From Darksidea phi (taxonomy: Eukaryota > Ascomycota > Dothideomycetes > Pleosporales > Lentitheciaceae): a stretch of DNA of 64,000 nt. Each line of letters opens with the position of its first letter. Positions within the stretch are counted from its first letter, which is position 1. The translations under genes and the position numbers were made by a program. Below the pieces are notes generated by a model that saw only the letters and a list, made by a program, of their open reading frames with translations, was not told the DNA's origin and did no database searches. Location: assembly GCA_030770425.1 (NCBI GenBank), contig JASJFT010000059.1:62001-126000 (forward strand), written 5' to 3'. Shown here in pieces: positions 1 through 12,293 of the stretch.

Positions 1-179
1 ATACGTACGAGAGACCCGAGGGTAGCCCTTTGTAAGAGAAATACGACAAGGGCTTTCTCTTCTACAGGAGTAAGGTATTGCTGGCGCGCGGCCTTTGTCT
101 TTCTCGAGGGTCGGCCGTACTCGCGATACCATACAGTGGTGCGCGACACTTCGCCTTGTTCTGCCAGGGCGGCATATAG

Positions 180-600
180 ACTAGATAATCGATTATATAT
201 AATAGTCGTCGTTTATTTATTCGATCGAGGGTAATAATAATAGCTATCGAAAGTACTCTAGGTATTAGTGGTTAGAATATACTTTTTAATATAGAAGAGT
301 CCGATTATAGAAGAGTAATAGTACGAGAGATAGGTAGATAGTTACGATAGGTTATTCTTAGTTAAATCGATTAGAGGCGTAGTAGAATATAGTAGAGTAA
401 GACTAACTAAAACCTATAAAATCTAAATATAATTTCTACTAATATACCTTACTATTTAATATAAATTTATTTTCTTTATATTATAAAAGGCTAGAAATTA
501 AGGTAAAGATATAGCGCGCTAATTTAATATAGCGAAGCTTCGAGCTGCTCTAGATCTAGTAGCGGTAAGGTATACGGCTAGAACAAGGAGGTATTAAAAA
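180..600. repeat. AT-rich, RIP-like island
   Basis: Composition drops abruptly to strongly AT-rich sequence, dense in TA dinucleotides and stops in all frames, between GC-balanced flanks. This is the usual look of a transposon remnant mutated by repeat-induced point mutation in filamentous ascomycetes. No coding remnant or terminal repeat could be recognised, so the original element is unknown. Confidence 0.6.
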
Positions 601-2643
601 TTCGCCACCTTAGACCTCGTCAAACTGACGAACTCCTCCGATGACACTAGCAGGGAGGACGGCCGACCCGCTCCGACCAGGACCTTGTGACGGTTTGCCA
701 CTGCAGTAGGTATTCGTGAGGATGTGTTGCTGACTAGCCGTCCTCTCAAAGTTGAGAGGTTGAGGTTGATGTAGATTTATCCCAAGTTAAGCCTTATAAG
801 GCGTTCCTGCTGTGTGCCCGACCACTGATGCGCCGGCTTGGCACTGATCCTCGGATGAGAGCTCCGTCATGCCTCCATCCTTCCATCTTCAACTTCCTTT
901 TAGTCCCTAAGGCGTCCGCACTGCACGCTCAAATCTTCCCTGAACTGGCGGACTCGTGGTCTTCATGGAACATTGCCGCTTATTCTGCGTCTATGTTATA
1001 CGTCGTCCGTCTAGGCGCGTCATCGCCATGACCGATGCGCCGTAGCCAGCGATAATCTCCACACGCCGATGCAACAACATTCTGAAACGACAAACAATCG
1101 AGTCCTCAGATATCCCTCCGCATGCTCAGCGCCTCGCCTGGCTGCGATTCTGGCAGCATCTGGTGCCCGCGCGCTCCTCCCCCGACGTACAACTCCGCCG
1201 TCATCCGCAATTAGCTGGCTGACCAGTCAGTCTCGCCCCGCCCGCCTCGTCCGTCCTGAAAACGCTCCCACAGTCATTCCCACGGGCATTACAATCCAAG
1301 CGACGTCGATCGTTCCAGTCTACGCATACGAATATGAATCGTCGCTCGCCACCACGGAAGGACAGCAAGGAACAATAGCCCTGAACTGTGGAAGTTCGGC
1401 GCCTTAGACAAGGATTACATACGGCGTTATGGATATGGAGCGGGATGACTTGCTAGAGGACATACGCATGCTCATCGAAGATCTCCAGGCAACTAAGACT
1501 TGACGATCGGAGCACACGGTACCTCTTAGTCAGACGGCTTCCTCACTAAAAGTGGACGAGGTGCTTGACGAGTACGTCACTCAATCATCTAAGTTTCGTA
1601 ATTTGACTACAACTCGCTTAGATACCATCTTAGTCCATATTACCACTTGCCCTTCCTCATCTCACAATTGGAGCCGCCCAACTCGAACTTGAAACGTTTC
1701 CACGCGCACATCCAAGCCAGCCACGGCCGTCATCGTAAACCACCTTCATAAAATCCTACAGCATTGCCTACAGGCGCGATCCCACTGTAGTCGAAACCTG
1801 CCACCTTACACATCCGATTTGCTGGATGGGAATATGTTCATTAATGAGGTTAGGGCGTACGCCACAGGAGCCAGTGTATGAATTCTGGCTGCGAGACCGG
1901 GCGGAAGTGTAGGTGACGCAGTAAAGGTTTGGAATACTCTTTGGGAGGGTGGCGTCGTGGCCGGTTTTAGAGCACATTCGTTCAGAACTTCCTAGGGCGC
2001 TTGTAAGGCTTCATGGTCTGCCGTTTTACGATGCTGCATGACTGCGATCTAAGTTATTCTTGGTGGGAGTATGGATGACGCCGGCTTTCGCAAGCCGGGT
2101 CGTTGAAATCACTACATGTGGCCGGTCCTTGAACGATCTAATGCATGTCGCAATGATCTGGAATTTTGGGGGATATTCGATGTTTTTAGTGTTAGGCGAG
2201 GATCGCGCTGAGACCGCTGCATGGAAAGGTGAAGAAGATGGCGACAAAGTAGGAGAGTGCGTGGGCGAGAGCGAGGACATTGGGTAGACATATGATATGG
2301 GCAGAAACTCTAGTTTATTAGAGCGCGGGGGGATATCTCTTGGGCTTTCGCACCGGGAGGCTTAAAGTTGGCAGCCGTCTCTGTCGCTCCATCTGACACG
2401 ATTCATTTGGAGGTGTTGTGAAAGCACTGAGCCTTCGTCATGGCCTGTAGTAAGCAGCTATATGCGGCTTAGCGTCTCTTCCATCTTGCTTGGCGCTGCG
2501 CAATCGGCTTCTGCACTCAACCACCAACGAACGACATACCACTTCTCACTGTTCACTGGTCCACTTATTGGCCGCAAGTTGTTCTAGCCAATAAATCTGC
2601 AGAACGCGCCACACGTCGTTCGGGGGGGTCGTTGTAGCTGCAC
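601..2643. other. No recognisable gene; holds one dispersed-repeat copy
   Basis: The stretch has ordinary base composition, but its open frames are short and have no recognisable domain. It contains the better-preserved copy of a dispersed repeat (about 1265-1404). The ATG-led frame at about 1069-1407 ends inside that repeat and is more likely a relic than a gene. Confidence 0.5.
1265..1404 (+). repeat. Dispersed repeat, copy A (less mutated)
   Basis: About 140 bp align by eye with 15309-15447. Both copies share an ACGGGC block, a CAGTCT block, an ATCGTCGCT block and a GCAAGGAACAAT block in the same order and spacing. Copy A keeps C or G at many positions where copy B has T or A. Source element not identified. 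Confidence 0.6.
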
Positions 2644-3438
2644 ATGGAAAGCACTGAGGAAGTATTGTCCCTCGACCTAGAGGAAGACGACTACCTCTAC
2701 CGAATCCGAAAAGGCGCACGAATCGTCTACGTCTCGATCCTGAATTCGGACATCATGCCTATGACTGATCGAACCGATAGCTCGAGAATACTTGCGAAAT
2801 TGCGCTCTCTCCCGGTCTGGAATGAACAGTGGAATACGCTTACGGTCGAGGGGACATCTCGGAGGATCTCATGCCTGCTGGATACCTTCAAACCACACCG
2901 GTTATATCAACTCCCCGTTCCTATGCCCCTCCATCAATACTACAACTTTCTGGACCTCACTCCGGTCCGTCGGGTCAGCGACAGGGTTTCATTTGTAGAA
3001 GTGCAAGGAAAGAGATACGTTTTAAAGATTGCTAGATTCGGGCATGAGCTTAAGGCTCTTCATAGAGAGATTAGGGCCTACGGTGCTCTCAAGATGCACG
3101 GGTTCACATTTGCGCCAAAGTTTTTGGGTTACGTTTATGAAGAAACAAGAGATCGGGTTATGGGCTTTTTGATGGAAGCTCTCAATGGCCGCCACCCAGA
3201 TATGAAGGATTTGGAGGTTTGCAAAGATGTCATGCTGCAGTTGCATGCCGTGGGTATCGTCCATGGAGACCTAAACAAGTATAATATCGTGATTGAAGGC
3301 GACAAAGCGAAATTTATAGATTTCGAGGCAGCGACTTTCCGGGGTGACAAAGACTACGCGAAGTTGGAGTTAGGGGAAACTATCAAGCTTGCTCAACAGC
3401 TAGCAGACACGTCAGAGGTAGGGGCCCGTGGGATATAG
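2644..3438 (+). CDS. Kinase-like phosphotransferase (protein-kinase-like fold)
   Basis: The 264-residue single-exon protein carries the C-terminal half of a kinase-like fold. A VLKIAR segment with the lysine typical of the ATP-binding lobe (about residue 127) is followed by a catalytic loop reading HGDLNKYN (about 211-218) and a metal-binding segment IDFEAA (about 228-233), with DFE in place of DFG. This is the pattern of a large fungal family of small-molecule or RIO/WaaP-like phosphotransferases, often of unknown substrate. The N-terminal 100 residues are family-specific and lack a clear glycine loop. A GTAGGG near the end could be a donor to a short last exon (to about 3560), replacing the final six residues; the plain stop at 3438 is the simpler model. 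Substrate cannot be inferred. Confidence 0.72.
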   Translation: MESTEEVLSLDLEEDDYLYRIRKGARIVYVSILNSDIMPMTDRTDSSRILAKLRSLPVWNEQWNTLTVEGTSRRISCLLDTFKPHRLYQLPVPMPLHQYYNFLDLTPVRRVSDRVSFVEVQGKRYVLKIARFGHELKALHREIRAYGALKMHGFTFAPKFLGYVYEETRDRVMGFLMEALNGRHPDMKDLEVCKDVMLQLHAVGIVHGDLNKYNIVIEGDKAKFIDFEAATFRGDKDYAKLELGETIKLAQQLADTSEVGARGI

Positions 3439-3622
3439 CCAGACTTCAGAACCGGCGAACTATGGACTCGCCTCATTCAGCACGTACACATCAATTCCTT
3501 CGTCTGACTTAATCAATAGGAAGCTTTGAGTACAGATTTTCTTTTAATAGCCCATTAATATTTCGCCTGATTACCTAGCTCTTCTGCCCTCTTCGAGTGT
3601 TATCAGTATACACTCGGTACCG

Positions 3623-3805
3623 TCATCCGCTTCTCGAACATGCTCTGCATGAATGGGTCGATGTCTTCACATCCAGATGTTGAATCGCATTGCTAGAACA
3701 CCTCGTGTCCGTTCCAGCGTGATTCGAACATTTGACGAATTCGCCGTCCTTGGAGTGTCCGCAAGAATATCGGACTTGTTCTTGCGTGCACACGGAGTAA
3801 GGCAT
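3623..3805 (-). CDS. Small Cys/His-rich fungal protein
   Basis: A 60-residue frame begins at an ATG after an in-frame upstream stop. It has regularly spaced cysteines and histidines: Cys6, a CGH triplet at 15-17, Cys26 and His29, Cys36, then a terminal HSCRAC. Small proteins with the same CGH...KC...H...C...CRxC layout recur as hypothetical proteins in dothideomycetes, and the spacing suggests one or two bound zinc ions. No signal peptide is visible, so it is probably intracellular. Function unknown. It could instead be the last exon of a longer gene, but I found no convincing upstream exon. Confidence 0.5.
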   Translation of the reverse strand: MPYSVCTQEQVRYSCGHSKDGEFVKCSNHAGTDTRCSSNAIQHLDVKTSTHSCRACSRSG

Positions 3806-4193
3806 ATTCTAGATGTACTATTATGTTAGTTCTTAAACTTGGAGTATTCCAAGGGTCACGTACTAATCGACTTCAGGTCTGCTGTTCTTGGGGATATGGA
3901 AGGTCGACCGAATTTGATGGAGGAGAATAGGCTGGAAAACTGGGAATGTGGATGAGCCGTGGAGTCCGCCTCCCCGCCTTAAGCAGGGCAACAGTACTAG
4001 TGCCCTTTTAGACTTGGTGTTGGGTAGAATAAAACTCCGCGAGAACTTGCTGGAAACCGTTTTGGAAGTGCCATGGGTCCTATTCGGAGCTCCCTCTTCC
4101 GGTCTTCACTTGGACCCTTTTCAACAGCTTTGCCGGACCACGCGCCGTTTCGCCACCCGGGGTAGTCCTTTTCTCTGCTGACGACCGCTCATC

Positions 4194-5998
4194 TCACCAT
4201 CTCTTCCTCAGTCTCTTTGCTTGCCGCCGCTTCTTCCGAAGTGTTTCCAGCGCATTTGTAGAGTTGAAGTCCAATTCCATCCACGTCTCTTTCGTCCAAT
4301 GGGCGTTGACGTAGGTTAAGTCGATGCTCGTGGATGGAACAATCAATTTTATCCGCGATTGGATGCTCCGAGACATGAGCTCAAGAAGCCGAGTCGCCTG
4401 GTATCTGTTCTGGATAATGGCATGGTTAAGCAGCTCAGAATCCATGACGATATAGACCTGAGTCACGTCGACAAGCGCTCTGTTCAAGATCTCCAGCCAA
4501 CCATCTTCATCCGCAGCCTCTCTGAGATGCGTTACGCTTAATGGATTCTCTCCTTTTTGAAGGGCGGAAGGATTGAGTTGCAATGCCTGCATTACCAACA
4601 TGCGGATAAGATCGACTGCGGTGATCTCTTGCTCCAAGCAGCCTGGGTAACGCAAGGCCCATAGCAGCGGCTTTCCGGAACTTCGTATCATCTTAATCAT
4701 CTGCACCAGCACTTCTCTAGACTCCAGTCGAAAACCACATCTTGGAAAGAGGAAAGAAGATTGAGCTCCGCCCGCCCACTGCTGCATCTGGGCGGACCCG
4801 ACGTTGGCTCTTGGTGGTCGACCGCTCCTCTTCTGCAATGACTCACAGTAAGCTAGACTCTCACCAGATGTGGGTAGCTTGTTCAAGAATGACAACGAGA
4901 GAATTTGCCCAAGCTGGATGTTCCCGATCATCTGGGCAGACGAGGATACGTCCAGCTTGACCTGACTATGGATAGCCCGATTGGCTGGACTTCGTTAGCG
5001 CTTTTAGGTTGGCATATTTAGAGCACTCACAAAGCGCCACGTCCAGCAATTGCTTGAATTCTCCCTTTATAAACTCAGACAGATTGTGTATCTGCTGTTG
5101 TGAGAACAAGAGCTGCTCACGCGTCTCAAGGATCTGTATCCTAGTCTCTCTCATTTCTGCCTTCATGGCCAAGCTTGAGAGATCATCGACTCTACGTGCT
5201 TCGTTGCCGATGGCTTCCACGTGATCCTTGAAGCTGTGGGACCAAGGTTTGGTGATGGCTGCCCACGTGTGGCTGACTTTGCCTTGCCGGTACCACCTAA
5301 TAGCGTGAAGCATGAATTCCATGATCTTGGAGTACAAACGAGCAACAGCCACAGTCATCCGCTCAGTGGGATAGAGGATAAGGCTCAGCTCTGTTCTCGG
5401 GAGCACATCTGCAATATTCGAGCAAGCTTTCGAGAGCTGATGTATCATCTCCTCGTGGTTCGCAATAGCCTGATAGTATTCAGCCTGTTCTTACTCAGAA
5501 GACTTTACTGCTTACCATGAATAGGAACTTCATTGTTCCCCACACCAGTGACGCATACTCTGGCTTCACCTGGGAAAGCACATCAAGTACCGGCGAGTAA
5601 AATGATATCTTTGAGGAAAAAACAACGACCCATTTTCGCACTTTGCTCGTCTTTTTCGACTCGTACCTGGCTCTGCAGCTGTTCAAAGAGCGCTGCACAT
5701 CCTCCAGCGAGTGCGCGTCGTTGAGGCCAAAAGACGCCAGCTCGTCCGCTGGTATTGTGTCCGAGATTGACTTTTTGGCTATTTCCAAGGCTTCTCTCAA
5801 GATTTCTACCGATGAGGCACTATGAAGTGTATGAGCTATTAGGATGGGATACACTAGAATAATAGAGCACTAGCGCAGCATCTCGGCGCCAAGCCCTACT
5901 CACCTGAAATTCAGCCTGGTATACCATCCACGAAAGCGCTCTCTGTCCTGGTCGTGAACTTCTCGTGGTTCATGGGGATCTTTCGGGACCAACGCCAT
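4194..5998 (-). CDS. DUF7708 / STAND-like protein, four exons
   Basis: Exons on the minus strand are 5998-5904, 5819-5516, 5469-5031 and 4984-4194, with GT-AG introns and frame kept throughout (542 residues). The first exon starts at an ATG in good context (AAAATGGCG) and encodes about 31 residues rich in charge. Exon 2 has the DUF7708 hallmark, a region ending in VWGTMKFLFM, typical of the N-terminus of fungal STAND/NLR-like proteins. A coiled-coil-prone segment follows (MRETRIQILETREQ). The last exon is an alpha/beta region where a NACHT would normally lie, but no Walker A is visible. Such proteins are associated with fungal nucleotide-binding, self/non-self or stress systems. It lies head-to-head with the AAA+ gene at 6377 across about 380 bp. 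Role unproven. Confidence 0.75.
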
Positions 5999-6376
5999 TT
6001 TTGATGCTAGAATCATTAAGAGAGAATCTTGGGAGCGTTGAAGACAAATGGGATTTAATGTGAGGCGATTTAATGTGAGGCTGAGCACGGTCCAGCTGAG
6101 TGGCTTGGTTAGGCACCCATTTGGCCCCCGACCTCGTAATCTGATTCCACTGAAACCCATTTAAGGGATTGCCCCGCACTCAGCCTTGAACCGCGGAGTT
6201 GCGTTTGGATACACTCGCCGACCTTTCGTCGTTCTGGCTGGTCGCTACCGCTGTGTTACGCAGTACTTTCGATGGATCCCCATCGCCATTGTTAGCTAGC
6301 TTATGCGCTGCGCATGCTTGTCTGAGTGATAAAGTAATCGCCCGCGTCTACACGATATTCACTCTGCAATAGCGCA

Positions 6377-9189
6377 ATGTCGGACCCTTTACCGCCGCCG
6401 CCACCACCACCGCCACCAGGTGCAATAGCGGGACCGTCGCTACTGGTGAATACCACGATTTCCAAGGACAGAAGCAATCTCAGAGATGAGGCGGACAGGT
6501 TGGACTTCTCCAGTTCTATCGGTAAACCCAGATTTATGGCTTTGAAGTCAAACAATCCTGGAGTTCTACCACTTCCATCGCCTCCACCGCCACCTTTACC
6601 GCCGCCTCCAGCTGCGTCTGCCGCAAGGGACCCGCGGAAGCTAGGGCTCATACACGCTGAGCAGACTTACCAGGAAGGCAAGGCTCATAAAGATGAAAGA
6701 TCATCTCCTAGTCCCCAACCAGCTGAAAAGGAAACCAAAAAGAGAAAATCCGAAGAGGAACCTCAGCCTGGGTGGAAAGGACGGTCATGCAAACGCTGTC
6801 GCGCGGAGATCAGGGAAGATGATCAGAGCGATACAATCACGACTGAAAGTGAGGAAGAGACGGAAGACGAGGAAGAGATTGAAGACATGGAGGAGGCCAA
6901 GGAACCGCCACCAGTTCATTACCGAGTACTCCATCGAGTAGTTTGTGCCAGCGATATTGCGCACAACAACACAGCAACGTTGTATGAGGACATCCCAGAG
7001 ATAAACACGGACCCAGCCTCCCTGAAATTTCGACACCTTTTCGGCAAGATACCAGTCCGTGCTTTCGACCCATTGCTACTGGACAAAAGGATCGGATTTG
7101 TCGTCTTCCGTTATCACTCGTGCCCCGGATTTCAAGACAAACCGGGAATATTTGGTCGACGCACCCAGTCCAAGTCCGCTTCTTCGGGCGTTTCTTTTCA
7201 AGAAACCATGCTAATCTACAACGAACTGCACTCCGCTATCCTCCAAGTCGCTACGTACGAATCGGACCCTTCGAATCTCCATATCAGGTCGCCAGACGTG
7301 CTCGTTGAGAGTTATTACCTCGGAGAAGAATACTCGCCTTATCCGCATCTGTACAATCATCTTGACCCTATAAGAGATCTCCAAAATGCTGAATCGCTTT
7401 CCGAGAATTGTAGGGCCCAAGTGCGAGCGCTGTGCGAGTATCTTGATGAGGAATATGGCGATCTATACAACGAGCTGTGAGACCACGCCGCGCATGGGAG
7501 AGTCAAGCGAGACTATCTCGAGATGTTCTTTCGTCCCAATGAAGTGATATTGTCCAAGAAGAATGGTGTCTACACAGGCTGGGTGCTACGAAGTTTGCCG
7601 GTAGGAGGAAACAGGTTGTCCCTCTACTGCTGGAACTGGAAGCATGACGGCCGACGAATGATCCGACACGTGAAAGAGTTGCACATGAGTAGACCAGCAC
7701 AGGATGTCGTCGATATTACCTCGCTTGGATTCTATCCCCTCCGTTATGCAAGTTTGGAGCTGCTTGAAGAGGTGGAATCTCGAGGCCAGAAGTTTTGGAA
7801 TTATCGGAAACCCTCATACGTCTCGTACAAAGGTCCTTTATTTGAAAATGACGGTGGTTGGTTTACTTCATACAGTGGGCCTGGATATGTGAGTGCCTTT
7901 TATGCTCTCCCTGCTCTGCCCCTTTAGGAACTTGAAAGGTCTGAGGCGGATTTTGGTCTTAGGCGACCTACTCTCTGTGTACACTTTGGAACTACTTATT
8001 GAGCGAGGCTTTTTGACGAGATTAGGATATTGAAACTAGGTTCATGATCGATTACGCGACGTACCAGCGTCTACATCCCCACTTTGATCCACCTACCATC
8101 GAGGTCCCCTTCGATCCTTGGCCCATGCGCCTAGACGCAGACAAGGAACCAGATGCAAAACATTACATACTCATGCCGCCCAATGTGCACGCCTTCGATA
8201 TCAAGGAAAAGGAGTGGAGTATGGAACTAGGCACATCACTCTATTGACCAAGCTGACAACCCCAGAAAACCTCCACATCGAGCATATTGGGCCCATCACC
8301 TGGAACAAAAGAGCATTCCAGCGACTCGTACTTCCAAAGAGGACGAAGGATCTAGTTCAAGCGCTTGTCATGGTGCGCAGAGGAAAGTCAAATACAAGAG
8401 AGACTCTGCGTCTTGCTGGAGACCGGAACGACATCATCACTGGCAAGGGAAATGGCCTCATATTGTTACTGCATGGCGGGCCGGGTACGGGAAAGACTCT
8501 AACCGCAGGTATGCACATAATACACCTGTACTCATATAGAGCTAACACCATGTGTAGAGTCAGTTGCTGAACTAGCAGAAATGCCACTGTACAGTGTCAC
8601 CTGCGGAGACATTGGGACCACGGCAGATATGGTCGAAAAGTATCTGCAAACCATTCTCTATCTCGGCAAAACGTGGAATTGTGTGCTGCTGCTCGATGAA
8701 GCAGACATTTTCCTCGAAGAGCGCACTCTATCTGACTTGGAGCGCAACTCACTAGTGTCTGTCTTTCTCCGCACCCTCGAATACTACGAGGGCATCTTAG
8801 TGCTTACTAGCAATCGCGTGGGCACCTTTGACGAAGCCTTCAAATCCCGCATCCAGGTAGCGCTGCACTACCCCTCCCTCGACACTCCCTCCCGCCGAAA
8901 GATCTGGCAGAACTTTTTCGACATGCTGACGGAGGATGAGTCGATGGACGTGGACACAGAGGATCTTGCCAGCCACCTGGATGAGCTAGCTGAGCATGAG
9001 ATGAACGGGCGGCAAATCCGAAACGTACTGACGACGGCCTGGCAGACGGCATTGTACAAAAAGCAGAGAATGCAGTGGGAGCATCTGGAACAGAGCTTGA
9101 TGACTGCCGAGCAGTTTAATGGGTATCTAAGGAAGCTGCAGGGCGTTAGTGATCAGGATAGGGTTAGGGATGAGAAGGTCAGATGGTGA
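6377..9189 (+). CDS. AAA+ ATPase with DUF7025-like region; in-frame TGA
   Basis: Exons are 6377-7888, 8026-8218, 8266-8508 and 8558-9189, with GT-AG introns of 137, 47 and 49 bp (859 codons). The N-terminus has a nine-proline run (residues 5-13), a second proline run near 75, a CKRC pair and an acidic stretch. The middle resembles the DUF7025 region of large fungal AAA proteins. The ATPase core has Walker A GGPGTGKT, Walker B VLLLDEAD and sensor-1-like LTSNR. One TGA at 7478-7480 interrupts the frame inside conserved sequence, just after YGDLYNEL. Either the gene is recently inactivated, or a 24-bp frame-keeping GTGAG...GGAG segment (7477-7500) is removed, which would be unusually short for an intron. 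Relatives resemble BCS1/proteasome-type remodelling ATPases, but the substrate is unknown. Confidence 0.8.
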
Positions 9190-9359
9190 GTAGCATCGAT
9201 AGTGATCGCGTTTGGCTTTATGGTCCGGTTTCGTATTTTGGTGCGTTCTTGGATGCTACATTCAGATTAAGCTTGCATGCCACGTTGCGGGTGTTACGGA
9301 CTGGTCAAGGATGGAACTACGCTTGAGGTCGAAAAGTATTGTTCGATCTTTATAGAAGA

Positions 9360-10170
9360 GAAATATTGAATACCTACGTGGCCTCCTTTTATAAGCGAGG
9401 CTTAGTTATACTTTTATTATAGGACCGATATAAGCTCGTAATAAGAGTAGAACTAAAGAACGTCTTAAACTAGAGTAATCTCCTTCTCTATATAGGGAAA
9501 GGCTTTTATATTCTAAAGAAAATAATATATACTTTAACTTTATAGAGATATTAATCTATATATATATTCTTATTTCTAATTATAAATTATAAAGATTATA
9601 TCTAAGCTATTCTTAAGTTATTTTAAAGATTATATTTAAAATTTATAATATTATTTTATATATTTATATATTTAGTTTTAGTATTAATCTTATATATTTA
9701 ATTATATATATTTTATTATATATATTTATATAAATATAAGAAGGTAATTTCTATTCTTACTATATAGCTAACTATATACGAAGAGTTTAACTATAATAGT
9801 ATAAGAAGAAATAAATAAATAGATAAGAAACTAATTTCTATAAAGTAGCCTTCTATATATACTAGCTATTAGAGTAGAATAATTAACTCCGGACGAAATA
9901 ACTAACTCTAGTATAGAACTAATTACTAGGGAACTACGTAATACTAGCTTTATATATTATAAAGTACGAATAAACCTTAGTTAGCGTCCTTTCTATATAA
10001 GCTTTTTCTCTAGTCTATATAGATAATATAACTATCTTTAAATAAAATATCTACTCTTATTATAAAGACCCTAAATAAAAATATAATATAGATAAAATAC
10101 TTACTTCTAACTTACTCTTCTATCTAAACCTTATTAGCTAGCAAAAATTTATCTATAAGTCTCTATTGTA
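9360..10170. repeat. AT-rich, RIP-like island
   Basis: About 800 bp with runs of TATA, TTATA and AATATA, stops in every frame and almost no CpG between normal-composition flanks. This is the strongest RIP-like block in the window. It separates the AAA+ gene from the small secreted protein gene. No terminal repeats or protein relic could be made out. Confidence 0.7.
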
Positions 10171-10522
10171 GGGCCGACCTTGCGTACTACTAGCCCGACG
10201 GGAGTAGATATCGTTGAGCTTACCGTTGATCCTAAGTATACGGATAAGAGTGGCTTCTATATACTATTATACAGGGTTAGAGCTCTCCAGATAGCCAAGA
10301 TGAGGCCAAGTAGGAGAACCTGTGGAAGAAGACTCTGGAATGGGCCAAGACCACACCTGAGAACACGGCACTGCAAGGAGCATTTTGAGTTATGGGTATA
10401 TAAGCTTTTGTGTATCTGGTACTATCGCTCGAGTAGATTTTCCCATCCTTTACAGGTTCTCCGATTGTTACATCAGCGTTCCACGAGTGTCCTTGCCAGT
10501 ACCCTGGCCTGTTTTTGTGACT

Positions 10523-10804
10523 TCAACAGCTTCCACCTCCATTCTGGTTGACGAAGCTATAAGCCTTGTTAGTTTCTGGTTTCCTCTCGCGCAAGCTCGG
10601 GCAAGCTTACCACTGGCGACCAATACCATCATCGCAAAAGACTGTTCCCTGTACGCTGGGCTGGCAGTTGAGGCCATCGGCTTCGACCTCGGCAACTTTC
10701 GCTGCCTGCGCCCCATTTGCGCCATTGCCCTTGCCGCCCTTTTCCTGGGGAGCGGCGAGTGCCAAGCTGGCAAGAGCAAGAAGAGCGATGGACTTGAAAA
10801 GCAT
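10523..10804 (-). CDS. Small secreted cysteine protein (effector-like)
   Basis: Two exons on the minus strand (10804-10611 and 10556-10523; intron 54 bp, GTAAGC...TATAG) give a 75-residue protein. Residues 1-18 form a clear signal peptide: MLFK, then a Leu/Ala-rich core ending ALAAP. The mature part begins with Gly/Lys/Asn/Ala-rich sequence (QEKGGKGNGANG) and ends with four cysteines (NCQ, FCDD, RQCF, GSC at the last residue), enough for two disulfides. Without splicing the frame stops early, and splicing adds the fourth cysteine exactly at the C-terminus, which supports the model. Size, secretion, cysteine content and position beside an AT-rich island fit the general profile of fungal effector or apoplastic small proteins. 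No homologue recognised; activity unknown. Confidence 0.7.
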
Positions 10805-12293
10805 GTTGACGGCTAGGTTGAGAGATGGTAATTCGTTTCCAAAAAAAAAAAGCGATTGTTGGGCCGGCCCGTCTGTCGAGAAGTGAATCAAGGAAAGTGA
10901 AAAGACAGCGTCGGATAGTGGACAAACAAGCGACGGCTGTAGGATTTTTATATCCAACGTCGTGAACGCCCCCTTTCCGTTAATGTTGCGTTTGGGAGGA
11001 TGAACTCTGCTGTTGCCTCAGATGCAAAACTCGTGGCCTGCATTTTTGGGTCGCTATCCACGTCCCTTTTGGATGAAGGCCAATCACAAAGTGGACCTAT
11101 CGCATCTGCTTGTTCCAAAGATGCTTGTGCAAGACAGCTCGGCGTAGCTTGGCAACGGCCCTGGCTGCTCAATCTGGGGGCGGCGCGTGGAGCTTCTTAA
11201 CCGAGCGCTTCTTAGTCAAACGCAACATGAGACACAAGCCACCACCAAACACTTATACCAATAGCAGAAATATCTATAGCTGTGAACTGTACATGGCCAA
11301 GCTCCGATGACACTTGGCAAGGCACTACAGTTCAAGGCGAGGGCCAGCATAGCGACGAGGCTGGTGCTGGCGCTGCGGAGACTAAAAGAACTCCGATCCA
11401 AGCACCCAAAATGGTCAAGCAGCAAGTGGTGCTGCAAGCAGTGAGTTCGTGCGACAGCTAGTGTCTAACATCAGAATGCGGCACAACTTACGATATTACG
11501 TCGCAGATCCGTCTCGCAGAGCATGATCACATCATAGCGCCTTCAAGTTTCGCGAATCCCCTATTCACGCACGCTTTAGCCAGAAATTCTCTTCGCAGGT
11601 GCGCGCAACTGATCATGTGACGCAGCCTTATTAGCGACCGGGACGAATCTAGATTACTTTGTAACTAAATGCATTTGTCTCCGATCTGGAGGTCAAAACA
11701 GCAGGCACGTAGCGAAACCATTATGGAACCTTGTAGTTGTGCGCAAAGCTCTTGAGAAATTGCATACATCGAGATCCCCAATAATGGACTGGGCATTTCA
11801 CGCAGAGAAATGTGGATAATTACGCAGTTTTCGCCCTCGCAAAATGTATCGAGAAGCATACTTGCAGATTCTCAGACTGGCCGTGAATTAGGAGAAAAAA
11901 GGCGATCGAAAAACGAGTTGTCCTATCTTTAGAAGCTACCATACATGTACGTAGAATCGAGTGCTTATTGGCTCGAGAAGGCTACCGAGACGTCAAAGGA
12001 CTTGAAGCGTACTGCTATATACTTTAAGCAGCGACCGGTCACAGCGGGGCAGGGGAACGCGGGGGCCACGGCTGTCCGTACGCCCAGCCGGCAGGGCCAT
12101 TGACGGCGCCATGAGCGAATGAGCCCGCCATGGAGTGCAGTAGCAAGCGCACCAACCCCATGTGCCCTAGCAGCGCTCTTAAACGCGCTGCGCGACCGCC
12201 CCACCTCGAACTAGCCATCTCGTCGTCTCGCACCGCTTCCTTTGCTATACTATTATCTACTGTGCATTCGCATACCGCAGCCCCCTGCTGGCT
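10805..12293. other. Intergenic, no gene seen
   Basis: About 1.5 kb upstream of the small secreted protein. Immediately upstream of its start is a 12-bp A-run (about 10840-10851). Open frames here are short and low in recognisable features. Part must be the promoter of the secreted protein gene, but no specific element can be assigned. Confidence 0.4.
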
